Shown piece by piece: positions 23,320-32,383 of a stretch of 64,000 nucleotides of DNA. The stretch lies in NCBI GenBank assembly GCA_963707145.1, contig CAVPOQ010000008.1, positions 434,001 through 498,000 of the forward strand. Reading direction: 5' to 3'. Both the position numbers and the translations under genes were made by a program. Numbering within the stretch: position 1 is the first letter of the stretch; each line of letters begins with the position of its first letter. Origin of the DNA: RPQJ01 sp963707145 (GTDB lineage Bacteria > Pseudomonadota > Gammaproteobacteria > Steroidobacterales > Steroidobacteraceae). The notes under the pieces are model-generated. The model made no database searches, was not told the origin of the DNA, and saw only the letters and a list, made by a program, of their open reading frames with translations.

Positions 23320-26205
23320 ATGAAGCGAACCATCACGCTGGCCGTCATCGCAGTCCTCAGTGCAGCGACCGCGCACGGCGACGCACCCACGAACCAGTCG
23401 ATCACGCTGCCGCAGCTCGAGCAGCGCGCGCGCGCCCACCGCGACAGCGACGGTGTCTGGCACGTGTATGCCTACAGCGAGCGCGACGCGCTGTTCCTGC
23501 AGGGTTGGCTCCAGGCGCAGGACCGGCTGTTCCAGATCGACGTGCAGCGGCGCACGGCGAGCGGGACGCTGGCCGAGCTGGTCGGTCCGAACGCACTCGC
23601 GAGCGACGTGCAGTTGCGCACCATCGGGCTGCGCCGCGCCGCCCAGCGCTCACTCGACGCCTACGCACCCGACGTGCTCGAGGGGCTGCAGGCCTACGCC
23701 GAAGGCGTGAACGCGTGGGTCGCCGCCAATCCGCTGCCGGCGCAGTACGCGGCGCTCAAGGTGGCGAAGTTCGAGCCCTGGACCGCGCTCGACTCGGCCG
23801 TGATCGGCAAGGCGCTCGGCTTCCAGCTGTCGTTCGATCTCGACATCGATCCGACCCTCGACTACCTCGAGTACCAGAAGAAGCTCGCCGGGGTGAATCC
23901 CCAGTTGCCCGACGCGCTGTATTTCCTCGACGTGTTCCGCTCGGCGCCGTTCGACAAGGCCGCGACCGTGCCCGACGCGACCGGCAAGCCGCCGTTCCTC
24001 GGCCCGCTGGGAGCGCCCGCCTCCAGCCTCGCGGCCGCGGCAGAGTCCGCGGTTGGCGCGTCGCCTGCGTCGGCCAGCGTGCCGGAGTCCTCCCTCAGCG
24101 TGGACGCGGCCACCGAGAAGCTGCTGAGGCGCATCGACAAGAAGTTCCGCGCCGTGCCTTTCCTGCGCAACACGCTCACGCGCACGGAGCAGCAGATCGG
24201 CAGCAACGAGTGGGCGGTGGCGGGCTCGAAGTCGGTCGACGGCCGGCCGCTGGTGGCGAACGACCCGCACCTGAGCCTCGACCTGCCGCCGAACTTCTAC
24301 CAGATCCACCTCGTCACCAAGGACGGCCTCGACGTCCTCGGCAGCAGCATCGCCGGCACCCCGTGGGTCGTGCTCGGCCAGAACGCCAACGTCACCTGGG
24401 GCGAGACCACCACGGGCTTCGACGTCACCGACACGTACCAGGAGAAGATCCAGGCGTTGCCCACCGGCCCGAACGAGCTGCCCAAGTTCGTGACGTTCTA
24501 CCAGGGCCAGCCGGAGCCCGTGACGGTGATCCCGGTCACCTTCAAGGCCAACGTGAATGGCAACGTCGTCCCGATTGCGCCGACGCCGCAAAACGGCATC
24601 CCGCCGGTCGTGCTGACCGTTCCGCGCCGCAACAACGGGCCGATCGTGGACCTCGACATCGACCCGAACACGGGCGCCGGCACGGCGATCAGCGTGCAGT
24701 ACACCGGCTTCTCGGGCACGCGCGAGCTGCAGACCTTTGCGCGGCTCAACCGGGCCAGCAACCTCGAAGAGTTCGTCGAGGGGCTGCAGTACTTCGACGT
24801 GGGCTCCCAGAACTTCATCTACGGCGATGTCGACGGGAACATCGGCTACTTCTCCACCGCCGAAGTGCCGCTGCGGGAGGACCTGCAGGCCAACACGGTT
24901 GCCGGCGCGCCGCCCTGGTTCATCCGCAACGGCCAGGGCGGCAACGAGTGGCTGAAGGACCCGAACCCGGATGCGTTCAACGGCACCGGATACCTGTCGC
25001 TGCCGTTCGCGGAACTGCCGCAGACGGTCAACCCGGTGAACGGTTTCGTCGTGAACGCCAACAACGATCCGGCGGGCGTCACGCTCAACAACAACCCGGT
25101 GGACCAGCTGCGACCGGGCGGCCAGGGCATCTACTACCTCGGCTACACCTTCGACTTCGGTACGCGCGCCGGGCGCATCACGCAGGCCCTCAAGCAGGAG
25201 CTCGCCAAGGGGCCGGTCGACAAGTCCGACATGAAGGCGATCCAGGCCGACGTGAAGCTGCTCGACGCCGAGGTGCTGACGCCGTACATCACGGGTGCAT
25301 TCCAGCGCGCCGCGAAGCCCGGCGCGAATCCGGCGCTCGCCGCGCTCGCCGGCGACGCGAAAGTCGCCGAGGCCGTGGGCCGGCTGCGCTCGTGGAACTA
25401 CACCACCCCGACGGGCGTGGCGACGGGCTACGACGCGAGCGACAAGGACGGCAACCTCAAGCCGCCGACTGCGTCGGAGGTCAAGCGCAGCATCGCAGCG
25501 ACCATCTACTCCGTCTGGCGCAGCAAGGCGATCGCCAACGGCGTGGACCTCACGCTCCAGGGCCTCGGTGTGCCGACGCCGGGCTCCGGCGAGGCGATCA
25601 AGGCCCTGCGCCACCTGATGGAGCGCAGCGGCGTCGGGCTTTCGACCGTGGACTTCTTCGGGTGGGCACCGCTGCCGACCGCTGCCGAAAGGCGCGACTT
25701 CGTTGCGCTCAAGAGCCTCAAGGACGCGCTCGATGCGCTCGCAGGCCCCGACTTCCAGGCCGCCTTCAAGGGATCCACGAATCAGGAAGACTACAAGTGG
25801 GGCCGCCTGCACCGCATCGTGTTCGACGGTGTGATCGTGGGCGGGCCGTTCAGCATTCCCGGCGCGACTCCGGGCCTGCCGCCGTCGTTCCCGGACCTGA
25901 GCGGGCTGGCCACCGACGGCGGCTTCGGCGTGGTGGACGCCTCTTCGCACAGCGCGCGCGCCGCCAATTCGAACGCCTTCATGTTCGGCAGCGGACCGAA
26001 CCGACGCTACGTCGGCAGCCCGGGCACGGCCCCGGGATCGATCGGCGCGGAGACGAGTCTGCCGGGTGGCATCAGCGGGACGCTGGGCAGCCCGTTCTAC
26101 GCCAATCTGCTGAAGATCTGGCTGACGAACGACACGTTCCCGCTGCGCCAGTCGCTGCCGGACGTGCTGCAGAACCTCGACGGCACCATCGTCTTCAATC
26201 CGTGA
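23320..26205 (+). CDS. Penicillin acylase family Ntn-hydrolase
   Basis: This is a 961-residue secreted Ntn-hydrolase that cleaves amide bonds (penicillin acylase, acylhomoserine lactone acylase or related). After the signal MKRTITLAVIAVLSAATAHG comes the alpha chain with DGVWHVYAYSERDALFLQGW and LQAQDRLFQIDVQRR. The autocatalytic cleavage point is IGSNEWAVAG: Ser295 becomes the beta-chain nucleophile. The beta chain continues with VANDPHLSLDLPPNFYQIHL, GTPWVVLGQNANVTWGETTT and NAYN-like EWLKDPNPDAFNG. ATG 23320 has GGGAAGGGAG before it. The substrate is not predictable; neighbours give no clue except the PEP-CTERM gene upstream. Confidence 0.86.
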   Translation: MKRTITLAVIAVLSAATAHGDAPTNQSITLPQLEQRARAHRDSDGVWHVYAYSERDALFLQGWLQAQDRLFQIDVQRRTASGTLAELVGPNALASDVQLRTIGLRRAAQRSLDAYAPDVLEGLQAYAEGVNAWVAANPLPAQYAALKVAKFEPWTALDSAVIGKALGFQLSFDLDIDPTLDYLEYQKKLAGVNPQLPDALYFLDVFRSAPFDKAATVPDATGKPPFLGPLGAPASSLAAAAESAVGASPASASVPESSLSVDAATEKLLRRIDKKFRAVPFLRNTLTRTEQQIGSNEWAVAGSKSVDGRPLVANDPHLSLDLPPNFYQIHLVTKDGLDVLGSSIAGTPWVVLGQNANVTWGETTTGFDVTDTYQEKIQALPTGPNELPKFVTFYQGQPEPVTVIPVTFKANVNGNVVPIAPTPQNGIPPVVLTVPRRNNGPIVDLDIDPNTGAGTAISVQYTGFSGTRELQTFARLNRASNLEEFVEGLQYFDVGSQNFIYGDVDGNIGYFSTAEVPLREDLQANTVAGAPPWFIRNGQGGNEWLKDPNPDAFNGTGYLSLPFAELPQTVNPVNGFVVNANNDPAGVTLNNNPVDQLRPGGQGIYYLGYTFDFGTRAGRITQALKQELAKGPVDKSDMKAIQADVKLLDAEVLTPYITGAFQRAAKPGANPALAALAGDAKVAEAVGRLRSWNYTTPTGVATGYDASDKDGNLKPPTASEVKRSIAATIYSVWRSKAIANGVDLTLQGLGVPTPGSGEAIKALRHLMERSGVGLSTVDFFGWAPLPTAAERRDFVALKSLKDALDALAGPDFQAAFKGSTNQEDYKWGRLHRIVFDGVIVGGPFSIPGATPGLPPSFPDLSGLATDGGFGVVDASSHSARAANSNAFMFGSGPNRRYVGSPGTAPGSIGAETSLPGGISGTLGSPFYANLLKIWLTNDTFPLRQSLPDVLQNLDGTIVFNP

Positions 26206-26430
26206 CGGCGCGGTGACCCAGCGGGACCGTGCGCGAGCCGCGCACGGTTCCCTGGGCCTCACCGGATCTCTCGACCCTCGGGCAGCGAACCGCACTTCAC
26301 GGACCGCGAGCGGTGGCGCGCCCGCGCAGCGTGGCCCAGACGCCAGGGCGGTCTGCTCGAGTCCGCCACGAGCGTGTCCACCGGCCGAGTCCGGCGCCAC
26401 GGGTTCCGCCAGTCAATCGGAGCGTTGAAC

Positions 26431-26877
26431 ATGCCCACTGGCACCGTCCGGCTTCATCGAGTGCTCCGCGCGACGCCAGAGAAGATCTACCGCGCATTCC
26501 TGGACGCCGGTGCGATGGCGAAGTGGATACCGCCCTATGGCTTCACCTGCACCGTGCATCACATGGACCCTCGGGTCGCGGGCACCTTCCGGATGTCGTT
26601 TCACAACTTCTCGACCGGCAGCGGGCACTCCTTCGGCGGCGAATACAAGGAACTGATTCCGGGACAGTTGATCAGGTACACGGACCGGTTCGACGATCCG
26701 AACCTGCCCGGCGAGATGGAGGTCTCCATCTCCCTGAAGCAGGTCTCGTGCGGCACGGAGATCGAAATCACCCAGGCAGGAATCCCTGAGAGCATCCCGG
26801 TGGAGATGTGCTACCTGGGCTGGCAGGAGTCGCTGGCACAGTTGGCCAATCTCGTGGAGCCCGAGATTCCAGGCTAG
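26431..26877 (+). CDS. SRPBCC family protein (AHSA1-like)
   Basis: This 148-residue START/SRPBCC-fold protein of the AHSA1 type begins VRLHRVLRATPEKIYRAFLD, with AMAKWIPPYGFTCTVHHMD, then GTFRMSFHNFSTGSGHSFGG and YLGWQESLAQLANLVE at the end. This fold has a deep hydrophobic cavity; most bacterial members bind lipids or other ligands of unknown nature. Length and motif order are complete. ATG 26431 is chosen because the upstream frame (SNRLRKR-like) has no family similarity. It is followed after 5 bases by the cardiolipin-synthase-like gene, so possibly one operon. Confidence 0.86.
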   Translation: MPTGTVRLHRVLRATPEKIYRAFLDAGAMAKWIPPYGFTCTVHHMDPRVAGTFRMSFHNFSTGSGHSFGGEYKELIPGQLIRYTDRFDDPNLPGEMEVSISLKQVSCGTEIEITQAGIPESIPVEMCYLGWQESLAQLANLVEPEIPG

Positions 26878-26882
26878 CCGCG

Positions 26883-28332
26883 GTGACCGCGAGTCACTAC
26901 GCCTGGCTGGTGGTCGCGGCGCACCTCGCGCTGCAGGTCCTGTTCATCGGGCGAGCCCTGCTCTGGCCGCACCGCGAGCCTTCGGCGAGGCTCGCCTGGG
27001 TGGTCGTGATCCTCGCCGCTCCCGTGGTCGGAATGGTGGCCTACGTGCTCTTCGGCGAGACCAACCTCGGCCGCGGTCGCATCGATCGCCTGCGTGACGC
27101 CATCGCACGCCTGCCCGCGTTCCCCGAACTCGCTGCGGAGCAGCGTGCCCGCGCAGCGCAGATTCCGTCCCACGTCGCGCAGCTGTTCCGCGTCGGGGAA
27201 TCCATCGGCGGAATATCCTCCGGTCGGCGGCAACCGCGGCGAGCTGCTGCCCGATTCCGACGCGACGATCGACGCGCTAGTCGCCGACATGGACGCGGCA
27301 CGGGACCACGTGCACCTGCTGTTCTACATCTGGCTGGCAGACGGCAACGGGCTGAAGGTGGCGGAGGCCGCCATGCGGGCCGCCCGCCGCGGCGTCGCGG
27401 TACGCGTCATGGTGGACGATCTCGGATCGCGCCTGTTCCTCGGCTCGCCGCACTGGGCGGCCCTGGCGGCCGCGGGCGTGCGCACGGCGCGGGCGCTGCC
27501 GATCGGCAACCCGTTGCGGCCGTCGTCGATGGGTCGCATCGACATGCGCAATCACCGCAAGATCGTCGTCATCGACGATCGCATCACCTATTGCGGCAGC
27601 CAGAACTGCGCGGACCCGGCGTTCTCGATCAAGGCGAAGTACGCACCGTGGGTGGATGCGGTGATCCGCTTCGAGGGCCCGATCGCACGCCAGAACCAGA
27701 GTCTGTTCGCCAGCGACTGGATGGCGCACACGGGTGAGGACCTCGGTGCGCTCGTCGCTGCGCCGCTCGAGTCGTTCGGCGCCGGCTTCACGGCGCAGGT
27801 CGTCGGCACGGGTGCCGCGGTGCGCTACTCGGCCATGCCGGAGATGTTCGCGTCGCTGATGTATGCCGCGCGTCGCGAGCTCGTCATCACGACGCCTTAC
27901 TACGTCCCGGACGAAGCGCTGCAGGCCGCGATCTGCGCCAGCGCCCGGCGGGGCGTGGACACGCGCATCGTCTTTCCGGCTCGCAACGACAGCTGGATCG
28001 TCGCCGCCGCCAGCCGCAGCCAGTACGCACAGCTGCTCGAGGCCGGCGTGAAGATCTACGAGTACACGCCGGGCCTGCTGCACTCCAAGACACTGACCGT
28101 GGACGGCGAGATCACCCTGATCGGCTCGGCGAACATGGATCGGCGCAGCTTCGAGCTGAACTTCGAGAACAACATCCTGCTGCAGGACGCGGCGCTGACA
28201 GCAGCCGTGCGCGCGCGGCAGGACCGCTACATCGCCGATTCCGTGCCGGTCGGCGCCGCGGATGTGCGGCGCTGGAGCCTGACCCGGCGGCTCTGGAACA
28301 ACGCAGTCGCGATGGTCGGGCCGGTGCTCTGA
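26883..28332 (+). pseudogene. cls: Cardiolipin synthase, single-base frameshift
   Basis: This cardiolipin synthase of the integral-membrane type condenses phosphatidylglycerols. From GTG 26883 the frame gives two N-terminal helices (YAWLVVAAHLALQVLFIG and WVVVILAAPVVGMVAYVLFG), then LGRGRIDRLRDAIARLP. After GESIGG the frame leaves the family pattern. The other frame continues YPPVGGNRGELLPDSDATID, HVHLLFYIWL, HRKIVVIDDRITYCGSQN and LLHSKTLTVDGEITLIGSAN. One extra base near 27207-27212 explains it; without it the protein has 482 residues. Two complete HKD sites remain. I treat it as a probable real gene with one sequence insertion. Confidence 0.84.
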
Positions 28333-28433
28333 CTACGCCGATGCCCGCGGCGGCCAGGCCATCCAGGCGGGAGCGTGACACCGCAGGCAGCTGATGCGGC
28401 AGGGAACGGTCCCGGCAGACGAGCCGGAGGCTG

Positions 28434-28607
28434 TCAGCGTACCTGGAGGCTCAATCCCAGCGACGAGGCCTTCTGTCTGACGGCACTCTCCGTGCGCTTC
28501 AGTTCCCGGGCGATCCTCGCCGCAGATTCGCGGTGGGCCATCTTGCGGAGAGTCTTCAGGTCCGCGGGGGTCCAGGGATTGCGGGTCGGCTTCTTGCGGC
28601 GGGGCAT
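28434..28607 (-). CDS. Small conserved basic protein, HTH/SANT-like
   Basis: This is a 57-residue protein. It starts with a basic MPRRKKPTRNPWTPADLKTL and continues RKMAHRESAARIARELKRTE, then SAVRQKASSLGLSLQVR. The pattern W-P-x-D-L-x-x-LRKMA followed by ARELKRTESAVRQKA is a three-helix SANT/Myb-like DNA-binding layout that recurs in short bacterial proteins. The ATG at 28605-28607 has CCGGAG upstream on its strand. Probably a nucleoid or regulator protein; function inferred only from its basic character. Confidence 0.68.
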   Translation of the reverse strand: MPRRKKPTRNPWTPADLKTLRKMAHRESAARIARELKRTESAVRQKASSLGLSLQVR

Positions 28608-28730
28608 AAGGAACTCCGGTGAAGGGAACCGCAAGTGTACTCGTTTGCGGCGACACGCAGGCCGGCAACAGCGTGGTCGCGCGATGCTAGAGTCCGCGAG
28701 ATCGCCCATCGCACGGCCGGGGAGATCGCC

Positions 28731-29376
28731 ATGATGCTGATCGGCATGTTCGATTCGCCGTATGTGAGGCGCGTGGCCGTCTCGCTGAAGTGCCTTGAGA
28801 TCCCTTTCGAGCACGCGAACTGGTCCGTCGGCGAGCATTTCGAGCGGATCCGGGCAGTGAGTCCGCTCGGCCGCGTGCCGGTGCTGGTGCTGGACGACGG
28901 CGAATCTCTGACCGAGTCGGCAGCGATTCTCGACGCGCTCGATGACCTGGTCGGTCCGGCGCGCGCCCTGCTGCCACGCACGGGGACCGTGCGCCGCGAA
29001 GCCCTGCAGACCATCGCCCTCGCCATCGGCGCCGCCGAGAAGGCGCGGGACCAGATCTACGAGCGCATCGCGCGGCCCTGCGGAGAAATATCACGAACCG
29101 TGGGTGTCCCGATGCCGCACCCAGATGCACGGCGCACTGGGGCTGCTCGAGGAGCGTTGCCGCACGCGAGCCCCGGATGGCTGGCTGCTGGGCGAGCGGC
29201 TCACGCAGGCGGACATCACGGTGGCTTGCATCTTCTCGTTTCTCAAGGACGCGATGAACCTGGCGCACGCATCGCCGCAGTACCCGGCCCTCGCGGCACT
29301 GACCGAGCGGTGCGAGGAACTGGCGGAGTTCTGCGCAACCCGCGCGCCCTGGTTTGCGGCCAGGGTCGAGTCGTAG
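28731..29376 (+). pseudogene. Glutathione S-transferase family, single-base frameshift
   Basis: This is a GST-fold protein. The N-terminal thioredoxin-like domain is visible: MLIGMFDSPYVRRVAVSLKC, then ERIRAVSPLGRVPVLVLDDG and ESLTESAAILDALDDLVG. After IYERIARPC the frame fails. The other frame resumes AEKYHEPWVSRCRTQMHGAL, then LLEERCRTRAPDGWLLGERL and TQADITVACIFSFLKDAMN, the helical C-terminal domain. One extra base in the CCC run at 29076-29078 restores a 214-residue GST. The Ser at SPYVRR near residue 10 is the expected catalytic position. The start is ATG 28731 or 28734. Probably a sequence artefact or recent mutation. Confidence 0.82.
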
Positions 29377-29482
29377 CCGCCGCGCTGTCGCCGCGGCCCA
29401 CGCAGCATGCCGGCACGCCGCCGCAGCGTCTGCAGGAGCACGCCGTGGCAACATCTGTTCGAGACCACCAGGGGGAAGCGAC

Positions 29483-30295
29483 ATGGCCGAGGAACGGGAG
29501 CCGGAGAGCCTCGCATCGAAACGCGACCGGCAGGTCCAGCTCGGGCTGACGCTGACGGCGATCTGGCTCGGCGCGGGTGTGCTGTACGTCGCCACCTCGC
29601 TGGGCTGGAGTGCCTTCTCCCGGATGCCGCTCGGCGACCTGGGAGACTTCCTGGACGGCGCGTTCGCACCGCTGGCCTTTCTCTGGCTGGTCCTCGGCCT
29701 GTTTCTCCAGCAGCGCGAACTCGCGGCGAACAATCTCGCCATCCAGCGCCAGTTCGAGATCATGCAGCGCACGGCGGAGCACGCCGAAGTCCAGACGCGG
29801 GCCATTGCCGCCAACGAGCTGCACGCGCGGCAGGACACCTTCATCGACGTGGCCCAGATGGTGATGAGCCAGCTCGAGGTGGTCGCGGGGATGCTGTTCA
29901 TCTCCAGCCAGGGCTCGGTCGGTGATGGCGTGGTGTCGGATGACGACATCGACCTGATGTTTGCACGGCTGAGCACTGGCGAATCCTCGGTCTTCAGCCG
30001 GCGCATGATCATGTTGCGACTGCGACAGGACGACCCCCGGGATGCCTGGGCGCTGTTCTGGGGCACGCCGATCCGCCAGCAGCACAGTGAGAACTACACC
30101 AGGAGCTTCGACAGGCTGCTGCGCAGTGCCACCGCCTGCGATCCGGAAGGCATGATTGTCGATGCCCTGCACGGCAACGCGCAGGGCCGGCTGTATCGGG
30201 TCATCTGCGAGCTGCGGGATTCGCCACCAGCCGGCGACCCGGCCCCTCGAGGCGCTCGATCCGGCGCGGCGGACCTGGACCAGCGGGCCGATTGA
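29483..30295 (+). CDS. Hypothetical membrane protein, two helices plus soluble tail
   Basis: This 270-residue protein has two N-terminal helices (LGLTLTAIWLGAGVLYVATS and FAPLAFLWLVLGLFLQQREL), then a long helical soluble region (ERQ-rich: NNLAIQRQFEIMQRTAEHAE). A C-terminal part has DDDIDLMFARLSTGESSVFS and ENYTRSFDRLLRSATACDPE. The layout resembles periplasm- or cytoplasm-facing membrane proteins of unknown function. ATG 29483 follows AGGGGGAAG, so the start is secure. Followed after about 137 bases by a PEP-CTERM gene. No family recognised. Confidence 0.6.
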   Translation: MAEEREPESLASKRDRQVQLGLTLTAIWLGAGVLYVATSLGWSAFSRMPLGDLGDFLDGAFAPLAFLWLVLGLFLQQRELAANNLAIQRQFEIMQRTAEHAEVQTRAIAANELHARQDTFIDVAQMVMSQLEVVAGMLFISSQGSVGDGVVSDDDIDLMFARLSTGESSVFSRRMIMLRLRQDDPRDAWALFWGTPIRQQHSENYTRSFDRLLRSATACDPEGMIVDALHGNAQGRLYRVICELRDSPPAGDPAPRGARSGAADLDQRAD

Positions 30296-30432
30296 AAAGT
30301 CCCGCTCGGGACGTCCAACCCGATGTGCGCCGCCCAGTCTGCGGTCGCGACGGTGCCCGGGGTCGCCGGGCGACCGCCGGCCCCCGCGGCCACGCAGAGT
30401 TCGATTCATGTCGCCGGGAACGGGAGCCAGTG

Positions 30433-31492
30433 ATGAACAACACGAACGAGAACGCCGCCAAATCCAGCTTGCGACTGCGCCCGCCGAGGGGCCGGAGCGC
30501 GCTGCTCGTCGCTGGGGCTCGCCGCGCTCTGGACCGTCCCGGGTGCCCAGGCGCTGTCGCTCGACATCCGTCCGATCGACTTCGGCAACGGCCTCACGGC
30601 CACCGGCACGATCACCACCGCCGGCAACACGTCGAGCATCGTCGACTGGCAGCTCACGGTGTCGAGTTTCGAGCGGCTGGCCCACTACACCAAGGGCAAC
30701 ACGCCGCTCGCGATCGTCGCGGACGTCAGCGTCAGCGGCGACGGCCAGGCCATGAACGTCGCCACCTCGCCCGACGGCGCGGAGGACGGCGGCGCGCTCG
30801 GCTTCCGTGCCAAGAACCCTTCCGTGAACTGGGGGGTCTCGGTCGCGGATTTTTCGAGCAACTTCCAGAGCGGCGGCGAGGCGTTCTACATCGCCGGCGG
30901 CGCTTTCGAGTTCCTGCCGCTGAATCAGCCGAACGGTGCAGCCTACCTGGCGGCCACGGCGAACCCGGGCGGCGGCAACCTGTTCGACCTCGTCCCGCTC
31001 ACGTTTTCCAACGGCGTGACGATGTACGGCTCGATCCTCACCAACGGCCAGACCGGTCCGCTCGGCCCGAACAGCATCCTCGCCTGGGACATCTTCGTGG
31101 ACATGGTCACCGAGGACGTCTTCGACAAGACGAACAGCAAGCTGTCGGCGAGCCTGCTCGGCCTGAGCCCCGACGGCGAACTTACGGTGGACAATCCCGA
31201 CGGCCGGCTGGCGTTCGTGAAGGGGATCGTCGGCGGTCACCTCTACGGGCTGGTCCTCGCCGACTTCACGGACAGCCCGCATGGCACGGCTGGCTACTAC
31301 CAGGGCGCTTTCTCGATCACCACGGTCGGACTCGGCGCGCCCAAGGGCCCGTGGGAAGTGACCGGCGACGAGCCGATCGCGGTGGTGCCGGAACCGGGCT
31401 CGTTCGCGCTGTTCGTGCTCGGGGCGCTGGGCATCGCGCTGCCCCGCCTGCGGCGACCCGCCCGGCCGCGGCTCGCTGTCGCCCGGGGGTAG
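30433..31492 (+). pseudogene. PEP-CTERM protein, single-base frameshift in signal peptide
   Basis: This second PEP-CTERM protein begins MNNTNENAAKSSLRLRPPRG and loses frame in the signal peptide. The other frame supplies LGLAALWTVPGAQALSLDIR, then a beta-rich body (DFGNGLTATGTITTAGNTSS, VSVADFSSNFQSGGEAFYIA) and the tail VPEPGSFALFVLGALGIALP followed by RLRRPARPRLAVARG. One extra base near 30509-30516 explains the shift; without it the protein has 352 residues. Exosortase recognition is expected as in the neighbouring PEP-CTERM protein. Same type of insertion as in five other genes here. Confidence 0.75.
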
Positions 31493-31516
31493 GCCCCGGG
31501 CTGGGAAGTACCGCTG

Positions 31517-32380
31517 TCAGTCGACTCGTGCGAGGAAGTCCTCGATCGCCCGGACGCTGTCGGGCTCATCGAGCATCGGCGGATGACCTCGGCCTGCGAC
31601 CGTGACCCGGACGAGATCCGGCTTCTCGCGCGCCATGCGGTCGAACGTCTCCTGCGACAGGATGTCCGAGATGGCTCCGCGCAGCGCCAGCGTCGGGATC
31701 GGCTTGAGCGCGCCGAACACAGGCCAGAGATCCGGCGCGGCGCCGGCCGGCGCGGCACGCACTGCCTCGCCGATCATCGGGTCCATCGCAAGCCGTGGCA
31801 CGCCATCCACCTCGGTGTAGCTGCGCCTGGCGAATGCCAGCCAGTCTGCGTCCGTGGCGTCCGGCCACGCGAGGCCGTAGGTGGCGCGTGCCTGCGCCGC
31901 GGCGTCGGCCCAGTTGCCGACTGGTCCGCTCTTGCCGACGTAGCTTGAGATGCGCTTCAGTCCCTCGGCGGCAACCTCCGGCCCGACGTCGTTCAGGATC
32001 GCTCCGGCCAGCAGTTGCGGCGCGGTCACGGCGATGAGCATGGCGAGGATTCCGCCGAGCGAGGTGCCGAGGATGACGACCTTCGAGACACCGGCATCCT
32101 CGAGCAGAGCAGCGACGTCGCCGACGTAGGTCCCGGGGTGATAATTCTTCCAGTTCGGGTCGTGCTGCGAGAGGCCTCGGCCACGCAGGTCGGCGCACAG
32201 CACGCGGCGTGACCGCCGGAGGCGGGGCGCAATCGATTCGAAGTCGCGCGAGTTCCGCGTCAGGCCCGGCAGGCACAGCACCGGGACGCGGCCCGCCACC
32301 TCGGCGGGATAATCACGGTAGTACAGCCGGAGTCCATCGGCCGACGCGAAATACCGATCCTGCCACTCGGTGCCGCCCAC
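31517..32380 (-). CDS. Alpha/beta hydrolase
   Basis: This is a 287-residue alpha/beta hydrolase. The oxyanion region is PVLCLPGLTRNSRDFESIAP, the nucleophile elbow is GTSLGG (Ser107), the acid is in the strand before VFGALKPIPTLALRGAISD, and the histidine is in AGRGHPP near residue 265. Its start is 3 bases after the end of the acyl-CoA synthetase gene, so the two form an operon. In this cluster (TonB receptor, synthetase, hydroxybutyrate dehydrogenase, PHB-depolymerase-like protein) it most likely hydrolyses a short ester such as a 3-hydroxybutyrate oligomer. That substrate is inference from context. Confidence 0.85.
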   Translation of the reverse strand: MGGTEWQDRYFASADGLRLYYRDYPAEVAGRVPVLCLPGLTRNSRDFESIAPRLRRSRRVLCADLRGRGLSQHDPNWKNYHPGTYVGDVAALLEDAGVSKVVILGTSLGGILAMLIAVTAPQLLAGAILNDVGPEVAAEGLKRISSYVGKSGPVGNWADAAAQARATYGLAWPDATDADWLAFARRSYTEVDGVPRLAMDPMIGEAVRAAPAGAAPDLWPVFGALKPIPTLALRGAISDILSQETFDRMAREKPDLVRVTVAGRGHPPMLDEPDSVRAIEDFLARVD

Positions 32381-32383
32381 CTG

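Noticed and set aside
26206..26430. Possible gene between the acylase and the SRPBCC gene
   Set aside because: Short frames here are Arg/Pro-rich shadows without start signals; I see nothing in this gap.
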